Shown: positions 24,511 through 33,139 of the stretch, piece by piece
Layout: each line of letters begins with the position of its first letter
How positions within the stretch are numbered: position 1 is the first letter of the stretch
Source of the DNA: CAYMCO01 sp964388955
GTDB taxonomy: Bacteria; Chloroflexota; Anaerolineae; Anaerolineales; E44-bin32
Assembly: GCA_964388955.1 (NCBI GenBank)
Contig: CAYMCO010000017.1
Span: forward strand, 1 to 64,000
Reading direction: 5' to 3'
DNA length: 64,000 bases
Program-made: the position numbers and the translations under genes
The notes under the pieces: generated by a model
Told to the model about the DNA's origin: nothing
What the model saw: the letters and a program-made list of their open reading frames with translations, nothing else
Databases searched by the model: none

Positions 24511-25977
24511 CTACGGCCAAGGCGTTCCGAGTTGAACGGCGAACTGCCCCCAACCGTAGGCGTAGCCTCTTTCCCCGGAAACAACGACCTCATAGTTGAT
24601 TATCTCACCGGGCAGGAAATCGATCGGGCTCAGGGAGATCGCCGTCATCCCGTCGTCGTCGGTTGGTCCCAAGGGGGGATAGAGCTCGGAATCACGTCGA
24701 TAGATCGCCAGCAAGGGCGTAACTCCCTGCACCGGCTGTCCGCTACCGCTCCGCACCTCTATATAGATGATTTGCTGCTGGCCTTGGGGGAGCATGGGGT
24801 GCAGCGCCCAACTGCGGACGCTCATTCCCTGGTCGACGGAGGACGCGCCAGCCTCATCTTCAGTTGCTGACCGCGACGGGACGGCTTCGGTGGACCGTTC
24901 ACCGATGGCAGACGATCCGCGGATGTATTGTCTGCCCAGGGGAGCCAACTGGAAAGAGAGCTCCGGAGGCAGGTCGTAGTGATATTCGAGAATCCCCCTT
25001 TCGAAGCGTTGGCTGATCAGCGCATCGCCCAGCTTCGGCTCAGCCAGGGGAAGGCCGAGTATCACATCGCCATTCCGGTTTCGGTAGAAATCCACGAAGG
25101 CCCAGCGGATATTGTGGCCATATTTCGGGATGTATAAGGCGCCGGCCTCTTGCACAGGTGGGACTGCCGGTTCGGGCGGCCCGAGGTCGAGGCCGAGGGG
25201 GCGCAGGTGCGCCTCCTCCGGGTCTGATTTCGGCGAGTAAATGACGACCCGCTCATAGACCTGCTCGAGCGCGCCGTCCGCCGCCAAGTAAGGTTCGGTA
25301 AGCGGCGCGCCGAACAGGGATTCGGCGTCCAGACTCTGGATGAACTCCGAGAAAGGCTGGAACACGATTGCCGGAGGAAGGACAACACGCTCACCCTCCA
25401 CCGGCTCAAGTCCCAGTTCGGGCTTGCTGGCCGCGCCCAACGAGAGAAGACCTGCAGCGGAGGGCGGCGCATCCTGCTGCCTGTAGATTCCGACGTTCTC
25501 GAAATACTGAAAGATCTTGCCCGCCTGGAATTTCACCTCCGAGATGGGGGCGCCAAGCACCGCCACGCCTCCCATACTCTCGTATCGCTGCAAGAATCCC
25601 GTGTATACGGTATGGCCCGTGTCGGGGAAATAGCGGCCCTGGGATTGCGTAGGAGGCGGAACAGGCGGTTCCGCCAGACCCAGTTGCAGTCCCAACGGAC
25701 TCAGTGTGACCTGCGCACCCGGAGCCTCAGCCGGGTTGTACTCCAGCTCCAGCGCCAGAAAGAGCTGCCGCACGATGGAGCCCTCGGTCCTTGGCGCCTC
25801 CAACGGAGGGCCGGCGGCATCGGTCAGTCCGTTCACCCGCAAGAAGGCCTCGAACTGGGGGGGGATGGGGATGTCCGTCTCCCGGGCATGGGGGATGTTG
25901 CCGTGCAGTGAGCCGCAGCCGGAGAGAATGGCCAGCATTATGCCAATTGTGCCGAGGATGGTTCCCTTATGGTTCAG
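24511..25977 (-). CDS. repeat-containing lipoprotein, probable CTG start
   Basis: The protein is about 489 aa, with a lipoprotein signal whose lipobox is ILSGC. Two homologous units of about 100 residues follow; each has an LGL.LG..EP.VPP segment, a GH..Y/W..F...Y stretch, a GG/GD-V-LG-P motif and an F.RG/NV-IY ending. The C-terminal 120 residues look like an Ig-like domain. The only start giving a proper signal peptide is CTG at 25975-25977, preceded by GGGAGG; in-frame ATGs either lie far upstream, inside the divergent gene's promoter, or cut the signal. The function is unknown, probably at the cell surface. Confidence 0.65.
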   Translation of the reverse strand: MNHKGTILGTIGIMLAILSGCGSLHGNIPHARETDIPIPPQFEAFLRVNGLTDAAGPPLEAPRTEGSIVRQLFLALELEYNPAEAPGAQVTLSPLGLQLGLAEPPVPPPTQSQGRYFPDTGHTVYTGFLQRYESMGGVAVLGAPISEVKFQAGKIFQYFENVGIYRQQDAPPSAAGLLSLGAASKPELGLEPVEGERVVLPPAIVFQPFSEFIQSLDAESLFGAPLTEPYLAADGALEQVYERVVIYSPKSDPEEAHLRPLGLDLGPPEPAVPPVQEAGALYIPKYGHNIRWAFVDFYRNRNGDVILGLPLAEPKLGDALISQRFERGILEYHYDLPPELSFQLAPLGRQYIRGSSAIGERSTEAVPSRSATEDEAGASSVDQGMSVRSWALHPMLPQGQQQIIYIEVRSGSGQPVQGVTPLLAIYRRDSELYPPLGPTDDDGMTAISLSPIDFLPGEIINYEVVVSGERGYAYGWGQFAVQLGTPWP

Positions 25978-26037
25978 CGGGGCCTCCCGTAGAGTCGCCT
26001 TTTCCAATATACACAATTCCCTCTGCGGGGCAAGGAC

Positions 26038-26066
26038 TTGGCTCCTGCGGTGGCCATAGGTACAAT
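26038..26066 (+). promoter_or_regulatory. promoter of the GNAT-like gene, leaderless type
   Basis: TTGGCT at 26038-26043 and TACAAT at 26061-26066 are 17 bases apart. ATG 26076 begins 9 bases after the -10 box, and no ribosome-binding site fits. Confidence 0.7.
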
Positions 26067-26075
26067 TCCGCTGCC

Positions 26076-26825
26076 ATGCCTGAAGTCCGCAGCATTCACA
26101 TTTCCAAGCGCGATCGCCTGGCACGCCTGATCAACGAGCGGGCGGTGTTCGATGCAATGGCCGGTTACTATGCGCTCCATCATCCTCCAGACCGGACCAG
26201 TCTGTATGGCTTCTACCCCAACGATGACCCTCCGACCGCCTTTCTCGTGCTCGCCCAAACGGGTCTGGACTTGTTTAGACCGCTGGCGATCCCATTTGTC
26301 GGCCATGCCGAGCCGATGGTGAGCCTGCTCCAATTTGCCCTGAAGCCTGGCCGGCCGGTGATGATGGACCTGCCGATCGAGCAGCGGGATTGGGCCGAGC
26401 AGGCGGTCAAGCTGGATTCACCCCGGATCAATGAGATCTACCGCCTGGATCCAGATCGTTTCGAACCGCTGATCAATGTGCTGATCACGGAAGTCAGCAC
26501 GCCCACCGGTTGGCCGCGTTTCGAAATCCAATCGCGAAGGGGTGACAGAGCTTCGGCGGGCATCAACTGGCTTGGGCCATACTATGCGGAGGTATACATC
26601 GACGTCGACGAGGCGGCTCGCAGCCGGAATTTCGGGCAATCGCTTCTGGCTACCATCACGGCGCGACTGCTGGCAGCGAACAAGATTCCGCTTCTGCGGA
26701 TCCCCGATGACGGGGTCGAACGCGTCGCGGCGGCCATCAACGTCGGCTATCGACCTACGGGCGTCCGCACGGTCTCCGCTCAAGCGATTCTGAGACCGGA
26801 TGGCTCGCCACCTGGAGGGCGGTGA
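26076..26825 (+). CDS. GNAT-like acetyltransferase-fold protein
   Basis: This is a 249-aa cytoplasmic protein. The C-terminal half has a GNAT-like pattern: a strand with EVYIDVDEAARSRNFG, a helix SLLATITARLLAANKIPLLRI and a strand-helix VAAAINVGYRPTGV that resembles the end of N-acetyltransferase domains. The N-terminal half is less recognisable. It may acetylate an amine, but no substrate can be named. It overlaps or abuts the GH1 gene, suggesting coupling. Confidence 0.65.
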   Translation: MPEVRSIHISKRDRLARLINERAVFDAMAGYYALHHPPDRTSLYGFYPNDDPPTAFLVLAQTGLDLFRPLAIPFVGHAEPMVSLLQFALKPGRPVMMDLPIEQRDWAEQAVKLDSPRINEIYRLDPDRFEPLINVLITEVSTPTGWPRFEIQSRRGDRASAGINWLGPYYAEVYIDVDEAARSRNFGQSLLATITARLLAANKIPLLRIPDDGVERVAAAINVGYRPTGVRTVSAQAILRPDGSPPGGR

Positions 26826-26826
26826 G

Positions 26827-28155
26827 GTGGTCAAAGCAACCCATCACTTCCCGGGCGATTTCCTCTGGGGGACTGCGACCTCCGCCCATCAAGTCGAGGG
26901 CGGGAACACCAACAGCGATTGGTACGCATGGGAGACGCAACCGGGAAAGATTCTTCAAGGTCATCGCTCGGGCAAGGCGTGCGATTGGTGGGGTGGCAGA
27001 TGGAAGGAGGATATGGATCGCGCCGCCCAGGCTTCACAAAACACCCACCGGCTGTCGGTCGAATGGAGCCGGGTCGAGCCCAATCCCGCCATTTGGGATG
27101 ATTCCGCGTTGGGAAAGTACCGAGAGATCTTGGGCGGCATGATCGCCCGAGGCCTCAAGCCTATGGTCACATTGCACCATTTCACGAATCCCATGTGGGT
27201 CTCTGAACAGGGTGGGTGGCTGAACCCAGAGATCGTGCGCTGGTTCGAACGGTATGTGGGAAAGGTGGTCTCGACGCTGGCGGATCAAGTCGACACGTGG
27301 GTCACGATCAATGAGCCCAATGTCTATGCCTACAGCGCCTATCTGCAAGGGACCTTTCCACCCGGCCATCGGAGCATGCGCGAGGCAGTGGAGGTGATGG
27401 TCCACCTGGTCCAGTCCCATGCCGCTGCCTATCATGCTATTCACAATATCGATGCAAGAGCGCAGGTCGGCATTGCGCATCACTGCCGCGGCATGCAACC
27501 CGCTTCTCCTCGCAATCCCATTCATCGCCTGCTGGCGGGACTTCGGGATCAGTTTTTCAACCGCGCCCTCCCGCAGGCGCTGCAATACGGGAGACTGCGC
27601 CTGCTCGGGCGGAGGTTTCTCCTCCCGGCGGCGCGGAATACCCAGGACTTCTTCGGACTCAATTACTACACCCGAGAGCATGTGGCCCTGGATCTAAGGC
27701 GCCCATCCGAGCTGTTCTCAAAGGGCTTCTACCCCGCCGACTCCTTGCTCAGCGAGACCGGGTTCATCTGTGACGATCCGGATGGGTTCTGGAACGCACT
27801 GAAATGGGCCAATTCCTACGGATTGCCAATCTTCGTCACCGAAAATGGTGTGGAGGACTCCAAAGGAACCCTGCGCCCACGCTATCTTGTGGAGCATATC
27901 CGCAAACTCTGGCGTGCGGTCAATTTCAACTGGCCCGTGCTGGGCTACTATCATTGGACGCTGACGGACAACTTCGAGTGGGAGCGGGGATGGACCCAGC
28001 GTTTTGGCTTGTGGGAGCTGGATCGCGAGACGCAAGGCCGTCGCGCGCGCCCCAGCGCGGACCTGTATGCCCAGATATGCAATGCCAACGGTCTCTCGAC
28101 AGAGATGGTCGCTGAGTTCGCCCCGCAGGTGTTTGATCGTCTGTTCCCCGCCTGA
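26827..28155 (+). CDS. glycoside hydrolase family 1 (beta-glucosidase/galactosidase type)
   Basis: This 442-aa retaining glycosidase hydrolyses beta-linked sugars. It starts with the family block HHFPGDFLWGTATSAHQVEG. The acid/base Glu is E163 in TINEPN and the nucleophile is E339 in VTENG. The sugar-binding WTLTDNFEWERGW block is near 385. There is no signal peptide, so it acts in the cytoplasm on imported oligosaccharides. GTG 26827 is preferred, because GGAGGG lies 7 bases upstream and the family alignment begins there; ATG 26800 would overlap the preceding gene. Confidence 0.95.
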   Translation: MVKATHHFPGDFLWGTATSAHQVEGGNTNSDWYAWETQPGKILQGHRSGKACDWWGGRWKEDMDRAAQASQNTHRLSVEWSRVEPNPAIWDDSALGKYREILGGMIARGLKPMVTLHHFTNPMWVSEQGGWLNPEIVRWFERYVGKVVSTLADQVDTWVTINEPNVYAYSAYLQGTFPPGHRSMREAVEVMVHLVQSHAAAYHAIHNIDARAQVGIAHHCRGMQPASPRNPIHRLLAGLRDQFFNRALPQALQYGRLRLLGRRFLLPAARNTQDFFGLNYYTREHVALDLRRPSELFSKGFYPADSLLSETGFICDDPDGFWNALKWANSYGLPIFVTENGVEDSKGTLRPRYLVEHIRKLWRAVNFNWPVLGYYHWTLTDNFEWERGWTQRFGLWELDRETQGRRARPSADLYAQICNANGLSTEMVAEFAPQVFDRLFPA

Positions 28156-28255
28156 TTTACCGGGGCACCGGCCCGCCGCTTCAATCACGGTGATGCCTCC
28201 CAGGCATGTTACAATAGCGGCGCCCCAATTGGCGCCTGATGCCCATTGGCATTTC

Positions 28256-28342
28256 GGAGAGGTAGCGTAGTCTGGCCGAACGCGCGCGCCTGGAGAGCGC
28301 GTGAGCCGCAAGGCTCCGTGGGTTCGAATCCCACCCTCTCCG
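28256..28342 (+). tRNA. tRNA-Ser (GGA)
   Basis: A 7-bp acceptor stem (GGAGAGG with CCTCTCC) closes the molecule. The anticodon loop is CTGGAGA on a GCGCGC/GCGCGT stem, giving anticodon GGA. A long variable arm with GAGCC/GGCTC is typical of serine tRNAs. The T loop is TTCGAAT. CCA is not encoded. Confidence 0.95.
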
Positions 28343-28346
28343 CCTG

Positions 28347-28377
28347 TTGACCCCGTCCGACGGGGTCAATTCTCTTT
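28347..28377 (+). terminator. terminator of tRNA-Ser
   Basis: TTGACCCCGT (28347-28356) and ACGGGGTCAA (28360-28369) form a perfect 10-bp stem with a 3-base loop. TTCTCTTT follows. Confidence 0.75.
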
Positions 28378-28582
28378 GGGGCACCATGCGCAGTCGGCTT
28401 GTATCGCGTCGCTGTGAGTGGGAAAGCGCGAAAGGCGGGAGCCCGCTCCTGAACCCCTTTTCACCTCCTCCGCTGGCCACTGCTCCCGGACCACTCCTCC
28501 CTGACGACTTGTCACTAATCACTATTCCCCAAGTCCTATTCACCATTCACCGCATCCGCCCCACGGCTCCCCGCTCATGCCG

Positions 28583-28611
28583 TTGACAGCCCCCTGCGGC
28601 TCGATTATCCT
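28583..28611 (+). promoter_or_regulatory. promoter of the SRP RNA gene
   Basis: TTGACA at 28583-28588 and TATCCT at 28606-28611 are 17 bases apart. The start would be near 28618-28620, exactly where the RNA stem begins. Confidence 0.75.
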
Positions 28612-28617
28612 CCTGGA

Positions 28618-28728
28618 GAGCGTCCGGGGCGGTCCGGCGCGGCGGAAACCTCCCAACCCCGTCAGGTCCGAGAGGAAGCAGCGGTACGGTGTGCTTTCTG
28701 GGTGCCGCCGGGGAGCCGGCCCGGACGT
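28618..28728 (+). ncRNA. ffs: signal recognition particle RNA, small bacterial type
   Basis: The conserved apical region GTCAGGTCCGAGAGGAAGCA at 28661-28680 is the Ffh-binding helix-8 signature. The outer ends CGTCCGGG (from 28621) and CCCGGACG (to 28727) pair to close a hairpin of about 110 nt. The size matches the 4.5S class without an Alu domain. It pairs with Ffh to target membrane and secreted proteins. Ends are set by the promoter and the closing stem, accurate to a few bases. Confidence 0.92.
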
Positions 28729-28897
28729 TCGACATGAGGAAAAGATCGTCCCTCTCAGGAGCGATCCGAATCGCCACATCGCCTGCCTTTCTAATCCATT
28801 AGATGCGAGAAGGGGCGGAAAGCCACTTTCTTCCAGCCACCTATTTCACTTCCCCGCAAGCCGCAGACGGTGGATCCCTTCCCCCAGCCGCGACCTT

Positions 28898-28906
28898 TGG
28901 TATACT
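28898..28906 (+). promoter_or_regulatory. extended -10 promoter, near-leaderless
   Basis: TGG precedes TATACT (28901-28906), and the ATG of the G5/3D protein begins 7 bases later. No ribosome-binding site is present. Confidence 0.5.
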
Positions 28907-28913
28907 GCCCCGC

Positions 28914-30326
28914 ATGGAGGAACCTGCGTCCCGATTCCGGTCTCTTCGCCCGCGGAAGTGGGCAATTCTCGCGGCTGCCATCGCCATCTGCGGCATCGTC
29001 GCGGCTTTGTTCGTCGCCCGCAAGACAGTCACCGTGATCGTGGACGGCGGCGCGCCGATGGAGGTGACAACCTACGCCTCCAGCATTTCGGGGGCGCTCC
29101 GGGCCGCCGGCCTTGAATTGCAGCCGGCGGATGAGGTGACACCCTCCCGGCAGGAACGGATCGCGGATGGCGATGTGATCCGCCTGAAGCGGGCTTTCCG
29201 GGTATTGGTGAAGTCCGGTGAATCCCACCTCATGGTGGATACGACTGCGGACAGCGCCGCCGGGATCCTATCCGCGGCCGGGTTGCAGTTCTCCACGGGT
29301 GACCGGGTGTGGGTGGATGGAATCCTGATCGGGGATCCAGAAGCGGACCTGGCTCGGCACCCCTTCCAGATGCGGCTTGAACAGGGCGTGCCTTTCAGCC
29401 TGCGGCTGAATGGCGCCCCCAGGGAACTCCGGTCTGCCGCTCCCACTGTGGCGGGGGGGCTTTGGGAGGACGAGGTGCGCCTCTACCAGGGCGACTTCTC
29501 CGCACCGTCTCCTGAATCTGCACTGACCGCAGGGGCGAAAATCGCGGTAGACCGCGCCAGCCCGCTCACAGTTTCCGGGGGAGATAAACGGTATGCAGCG
29601 CGTTTGGCAGCGGAGACGGTGGGGGATGCGTTGCGGGCGATGGACATCCCGCTCACCGGGCTGGATTACGCCCGGCCACCGCAGGAGGCGCCAGTCCCTG
29701 CGAGCCGTCATATTGAGGTCGTACACAGGGTGGAAAAGGTCATCATCGAGCAGGAGCCGCTCCCTTTCGATACCCAGTTCGAGGCCGATCCTGATCTGGA
29801 GATCGACAATCAGCGGATCCTGTCCGCCGGTGCCTATGGCATCCTGGCCAGGCAGATGCGGGTGAGGCTTGACAATGGGGAGGAGGTGGGCCGCTTGCAG
29901 GATCAGGAGTGGGTCGCGCGCGACGCAGATCCTCGCCTGATCGGATATGGCACGCGGGTCGTGGTCCGCTCCAAGGGGACTCCTGACGGCAATATCGAAT
30001 ACTGGCGCGCAGTCGTGATGCATGCGACATCGTACTCGCCCTGCCGGGTTGGTGGGGATACCTGCAGCAATACCACGGCCACCGGCGACCGGTTGCGAAA
30101 GGGCGTTGTGGCGGTTTCAGTGCGTTGGTTTCCCTACATGGTCGGCGCGCGAGTGTATGTTCCGGGCTACGGATTCGGCACCGTCCTGGATAATGGCGCC
30201 GGCGGCCCATGGGCGCGCTGGATCGACCTGGGATACAGCGATTCGAACTACGAGCCCTGGTCGGAAGACGTCACCGTGTATTTCCTCACCCCAGTGCCGA
30301 AGAATATCCTGTACATCCTCAATTGA
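28914..30326 (+). CDS. anchored cell-wall protein with DUF348/G5 and 3D-type domains
   Basis: The 470-aa protein has a cytoplasmic basic N-terminus, one membrane helix (about 17-36) and then repeated ubiquitin-like DUF348-type units (about 38-100, 100-160 and further, each V.V.VDG/VKSG..H). A G5-like segment (about 275-360, VEKVIIEQEPLPFDTQF) is followed by a C-terminal 3D-type catalytic fold (about 365-470, MHATSYSPC, GVVAVSVRWFPYMVGARVYVPGYG, DNGAGGPWARWIDL). The arrangement resembles RpfB/YabE-like and YorM-like wall enzymes that cut or remodel peptidoglycan. The first conserved Asp of the 3D triad is not clearly in place. Confidence 0.85.
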   Translation: MEEPASRFRSLRPRKWAILAAAIAICGIVAALFVARKTVTVIVDGGAPMEVTTYASSISGALRAAGLELQPADEVTPSRQERIADGDVIRLKRAFRVLVKSGESHLMVDTTADSAAGILSAAGLQFSTGDRVWVDGILIGDPEADLARHPFQMRLEQGVPFSLRLNGAPRELRSAAPTVAGGLWEDEVRLYQGDFSAPSPESALTAGAKIAVDRASPLTVSGGDKRYAARLAAETVGDALRAMDIPLTGLDYARPPQEAPVPASRHIEVVHRVEKVIIEQEPLPFDTQFEADPDLEIDNQRILSAGAYGILARQMRVRLDNGEEVGRLQDQEWVARDADPRLIGYGTRVVVRSKGTPDGNIEYWRAVVMHATSYSPCRVGGDTCSNTTATGDRLRKGVVAVSVRWFPYMVGARVYVPGYGFGTVLDNGAGGPWARWIDLGYSDSNYEPWSEDVTVYFLTPVPKNILYILN

Positions 30327-30424
30327 CCGGGCTTTGCCAAGCTGGCGCCCGACGCTCACCGCCGGCGGCATGGACGGATTTCTGCTCCATTACAGCGGCC
30401 GAGGGGGAGGGGTTCAGGCTGAGT

Positions 30425-30449
30425 GGGGAGGGGGATAGGGGGCTGGGGG
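30425..30449 (+). repeat. G-quadruplex-type G-tract cluster
   Basis: G-runs of 4, 5, 5 and 5 are separated by loops of 1, 3 and 2 bases. It lies between the G5/3D gene and the LCP gene. Confidence 0.5.
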
Positions 30450-30579
30450 TCGCGAAGGTGAAGCGGGAAGGAGCGGCGCCCTCCCAGGCTGTGACGGGAG
30501 GCGCCGGAGGGCCTGCGTGGCACAGAATCTCGGCTCCACCCTTCCGCCACCCGGTTTCGGCTCTCTGGCCTCAGCGTGA

Positions 30580-30585
30580 TATAAT
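30580..30585 (+). promoter_or_regulatory. candidate -10 box upstream of the LCP genes
   Basis: A perfect TATAAT lies about 110 bases before the preferred TTG start. The -35 region is weak; TTTCGG 19 bases upstream is the best match. Confidence 0.4.
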
Positions 30586-30601
30586 CGGGCGCGTTAAACT
30601 G

Positions 30602-30635
30602 GGTACTGTGGAATCCAAGGTACTGTGGAATCCAA
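30602..30635 (+). repeat. 17-bp tandem duplication
   Basis: GGTACTGTGGAATCCAA occurs twice in a row with no spacer. Because 17 is not a multiple of three, the two copies lie in different frames relative to the LCP gene. This argues that the region is leader and not coding. Confidence 0.8.
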
Positions 30636-30697
30636 GAACCGGCCGCTCGGAGGCGCACAAGGGGCCAGCCGGCGGCCCGCTAAGAGGGATTATTGCA

Positions 30698-31837
30698 TTG
30701 GAAGATGCGAAGACGGGGCGCAGCCCATTCAAGCTTGCCTTGATCGGTGCAGGGGTGACACTTGGGGCGATTGTCGTCGTGCTGGCGATGCTGCTCGCGC
30801 TCAGGTGGCGGACACCGCTGGCGTCCCCCCTGAATCTCGCCACCCGGACGCCCGAGGTGGCAGCCAGTTCAACAGGGGGTGACCCCGGCGCAGAGCCATC
30901 TGCCACCTCGGAGGATGGCACACCTACGGAGCCCGCCTTGACCGCGACGCCCACTCCGACGCCCGTCTGCGGCGCGCCTCCGCAGATGATCATCCTGGCG
31001 GTGGGCACCGATAGCCGAAGCCGAAGCTACCTGTACGGTTTGGGGGACGTGATCCGCATCGTGCGGGCGGACTTTGTCAACGAGAAGGTCATCGCACTCG
31101 CCTTCCCGCGGGATATGTGGGTCGAGGTCCCCGAGATCGAAGAGCATGGGATCACCCATGGCAAGTTGAACCAGGCCTATCTATGGGGGACCGAGGGCAT
31201 GGGCTACTATGAAAATCCGGCTCACGGCGCCGGCTTGCTGGCGCTTACATTGGAGCAGGACTTCGGCCTTCGCGTTGAGAACTATGTCACCGTCAATATG
31301 CGCACTTTCTCCCGCTTGGTGGACGCCGTCGGGGGCATCTTCGTCTATGTGCCTACTTTGCTCGACGGACGCTACGACAATGTCACCACAGGGGGAAAAC
31401 CGCTCGGCGAGCTTCCCAAGAAGGTCGAATACGGATATTTCAAACCGGGGACGTATCTTATGGATGGGGATACTGCCCTGACCTACGCCCGAATACGGGC
31501 AATGGACGGTGATTTTCAGCGTCAGAAGCGCCAGTACCAGGTGCTCATGGCGTTACGCGATCGGATGCTGAAACCGGATATCATCGACAACATTCCGGAC
31601 ATCATCGACGCATTCGAGGGCAGCTTCCTCACCGACCTGAGCGCCCAGCAGATCAGCCAACTAACCTGCCTGGGTCTGCGCCTCGAAAAGGACGATATCG
31701 TCTTGACCGCGCTGTCGGAGGACTTGTTCACGGCCGGATTCAACTCCAAAGGCGAGTATATTCTCAACTATGATCCGGAGCAGATCCGGGGAATTGTCGC
31801 CGACTTCCTGGCCGGCAATTGGCCGACTGACGGATAG
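30698..31837 (+). CDS. LytR-CpsA-Psr (LCP) family protein, first tandem copy
   Basis: This 379-aa membrane protein probably attaches glycopolymers to the cell wall by phosphotransfer from a lipid carrier. A short cytoplasmic tail, a membrane helix (about 12-37) and a Thr/Pro linker precede the LCP domain (about 95-340). Conserved features are the GTDSRS strand, FPRDMWVEVP with the phosphate-binding Arg/Asp, the VDAVGGIFVYVP block, and GDTALTYARIR with its Arg residues. TTG 30698 with AGAGGG 9 bases upstream gives a normal N-terminus; GTG 30608 is the alternative. A close paralogue follows. Confidence 0.88.
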   Translation: MEDAKTGRSPFKLALIGAGVTLGAIVVVLAMLLALRWRTPLASPLNLATRTPEVAASSTGGDPGAEPSATSEDGTPTEPALTATPTPTPVCGAPPQMIILAVGTDSRSRSYLYGLGDVIRIVRADFVNEKVIALAFPRDMWVEVPEIEEHGITHGKLNQAYLWGTEGMGYYENPAHGAGLLALTLEQDFGLRVENYVTVNMRTFSRLVDAVGGIFVYVPTLLDGRYDNVTTGGKPLGELPKKVEYGYFKPGTYLMDGDTALTYARIRAMDGDFQRQKRQYQVLMALRDRMLKPDIIDNIPDIIDAFEGSFLTDLSAQQISQLTCLGLRLEKDDIVLTALSEDLFTAGFNSKGEYILNYDPEQIRGIVADFLAGNWPTDG

Positions 31838-31990
31838 ACACCAAGGCCGCGGCCGGAAAATCCTCGCTTGCCCTTCCCAGCGAGCCGCCAGCCGACGCCG
31901 CGATCGTCGAATCTCGATCGCGGTTCTTTCCCATTTGCCGATGGAACACGAACCGTATTGCTAATTGCGGAGGTCCACCGGAAGAGGGTA

Positions 31991-33064
31991 GTGAATAACA
32001 AGACCAAAATCTCGATCGCCGTTGGGGCTGCGCTGGTCGTCGTGGCGTGTGGCTGGCTTGGCGTTGCATTCCTGGCAAGATGGACGTCCCCGCTTGGGCC
32101 ACGTTTGGAACCGGCGGCCGGTGCTCAAGAGACGCTCGTTCAGCAGACCGCTTCCGCTCGAGGCACGGACCAGCCTTCGGTCGAGACGGTCTGCGGCGCT
32201 CCTCCCCGCCTATCGTTGCTGGTGATCGGGACGGATAGCCGATCCAACAGCTACCTCTACGGATTGGCGGATGTCATTCGAATTGTGCGGCTCGATTTCG
32301 TTGACCCCCAGGTCTCGGTCCTTTCCCTTCCTCGGGACCTATGGGTCGAAGTCCCCGGACTTGAGGCACACGGGATCACTGAAGGAAAGCTCAGCCAGGC
32401 ATACTTTTGGGGCACAGAAGGCATGGGGTTCAGCGATGACCCCGCCCACGGCGCCGGGCTCCTGGGCCAAACCTTGGAACGCAATTTAGGATTTACGGCC
32501 GATCAGTATCTGGTGGTCAATATGCGCACTTTTGCCAATATCGTGGATGCCGTGGGAGGGATCCACGTGTACGTCCCACGGGATATTGATGGCCGCTACG
32601 AGCCGGTCACCTCCGAGGGCGACCCGCTTCCGCCATTGGAGAAGACCGCCGAGAATGGATATTTCACGGCGGGCAGTCATTATCTAGATGGCGATCTGGC
32701 GTTGGTATACGCCCGGATACGTTCAGCGGATAATGATTTCCGGCGGCAGGAGCGACAAGAGCAGGTGCTGAAGGCGCTCAGGGAGCGTCTGCTCAGCCCG
32801 GAGATCTTGACTTCGCTTCCCGAACTGGTGCAGTCCTTCCAGGGATCCGTCCTCACCGACCTGAGCCCCGCACAGATCGCCCAGCTTACTTGCCTGGCCG
32901 GACGGCTGGACGAGGGGGATCTGCGCTTCGTCGCGCCGCCGGAGCAGATCTTCACCGGTGGCTTGAATGCAGATGGGGTCTGGGCACTCACTGCGGACAA
33001 CAACGAGCTGCGATCTGGGATGCAGCATTTCGTCGACACCGGCGATTGGGGCGGGGAGGATTAG
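31991..33064 (+). CDS. LytR-CpsA-Psr (LCP) family protein, second tandem copy
   Basis: This 357-aa paralogue of the preceding gene shares GTDSRSNSYLYGLADVIRIVR, LPRDLWVEVP, VDAVGGIHVYVP and GDLALVYARIRSADNDFRRQ. One membrane helix (about 7-28) and a short linker anchor it outside the membrane. The GTG at 31991 is chosen because it places the helix directly at the N-terminus; its ribosome-binding site is poorly spaced, so the start is uncertain. The two copies probably arose by tandem duplication and may attach different polymers or act redundantly. Confidence 0.88.
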   Translation: MNNKTKISIAVGAALVVVACGWLGVAFLARWTSPLGPRLEPAAGAQETLVQQTASARGTDQPSVETVCGAPPRLSLLVIGTDSRSNSYLYGLADVIRIVRLDFVDPQVSVLSLPRDLWVEVPGLEAHGITEGKLSQAYFWGTEGMGFSDDPAHGAGLLGQTLERNLGFTADQYLVVNMRTFANIVDAVGGIHVYVPRDIDGRYEPVTSEGDPLPPLEKTAENGYFTAGSHYLDGDLALVYARIRSADNDFRRQERQEQVLKALRERLLSPEILTSLPELVQSFQGSVLTDLSPAQIAQLTCLAGRLDEGDLRFVAPPEQIFTGGLNADGVWALTADNNELRSGMQHFVDTGDWGGED

Positions 33065-33139
33065 CCCTCCCCTGCACGCTGATCTCTCCAAAACTGGACA
33101 TCGCGTAGTCACTCAACCAGAGGAAGGCCAGCTATAAGA

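Larger units (their letters stand above)
30327..30697. other. intergenic with G-tracts, -10 box and tandem repeat
   Basis: This 371-base gap holds a dense G-tract cluster (30425-30449), a TATAAT box at 30580-30585 and a 17-bp tandem repeat (30602-30635). The frame of the downstream gene stays open through it, but the upstream part has low-complexity composition and no start signals. Confidence 0.5.
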
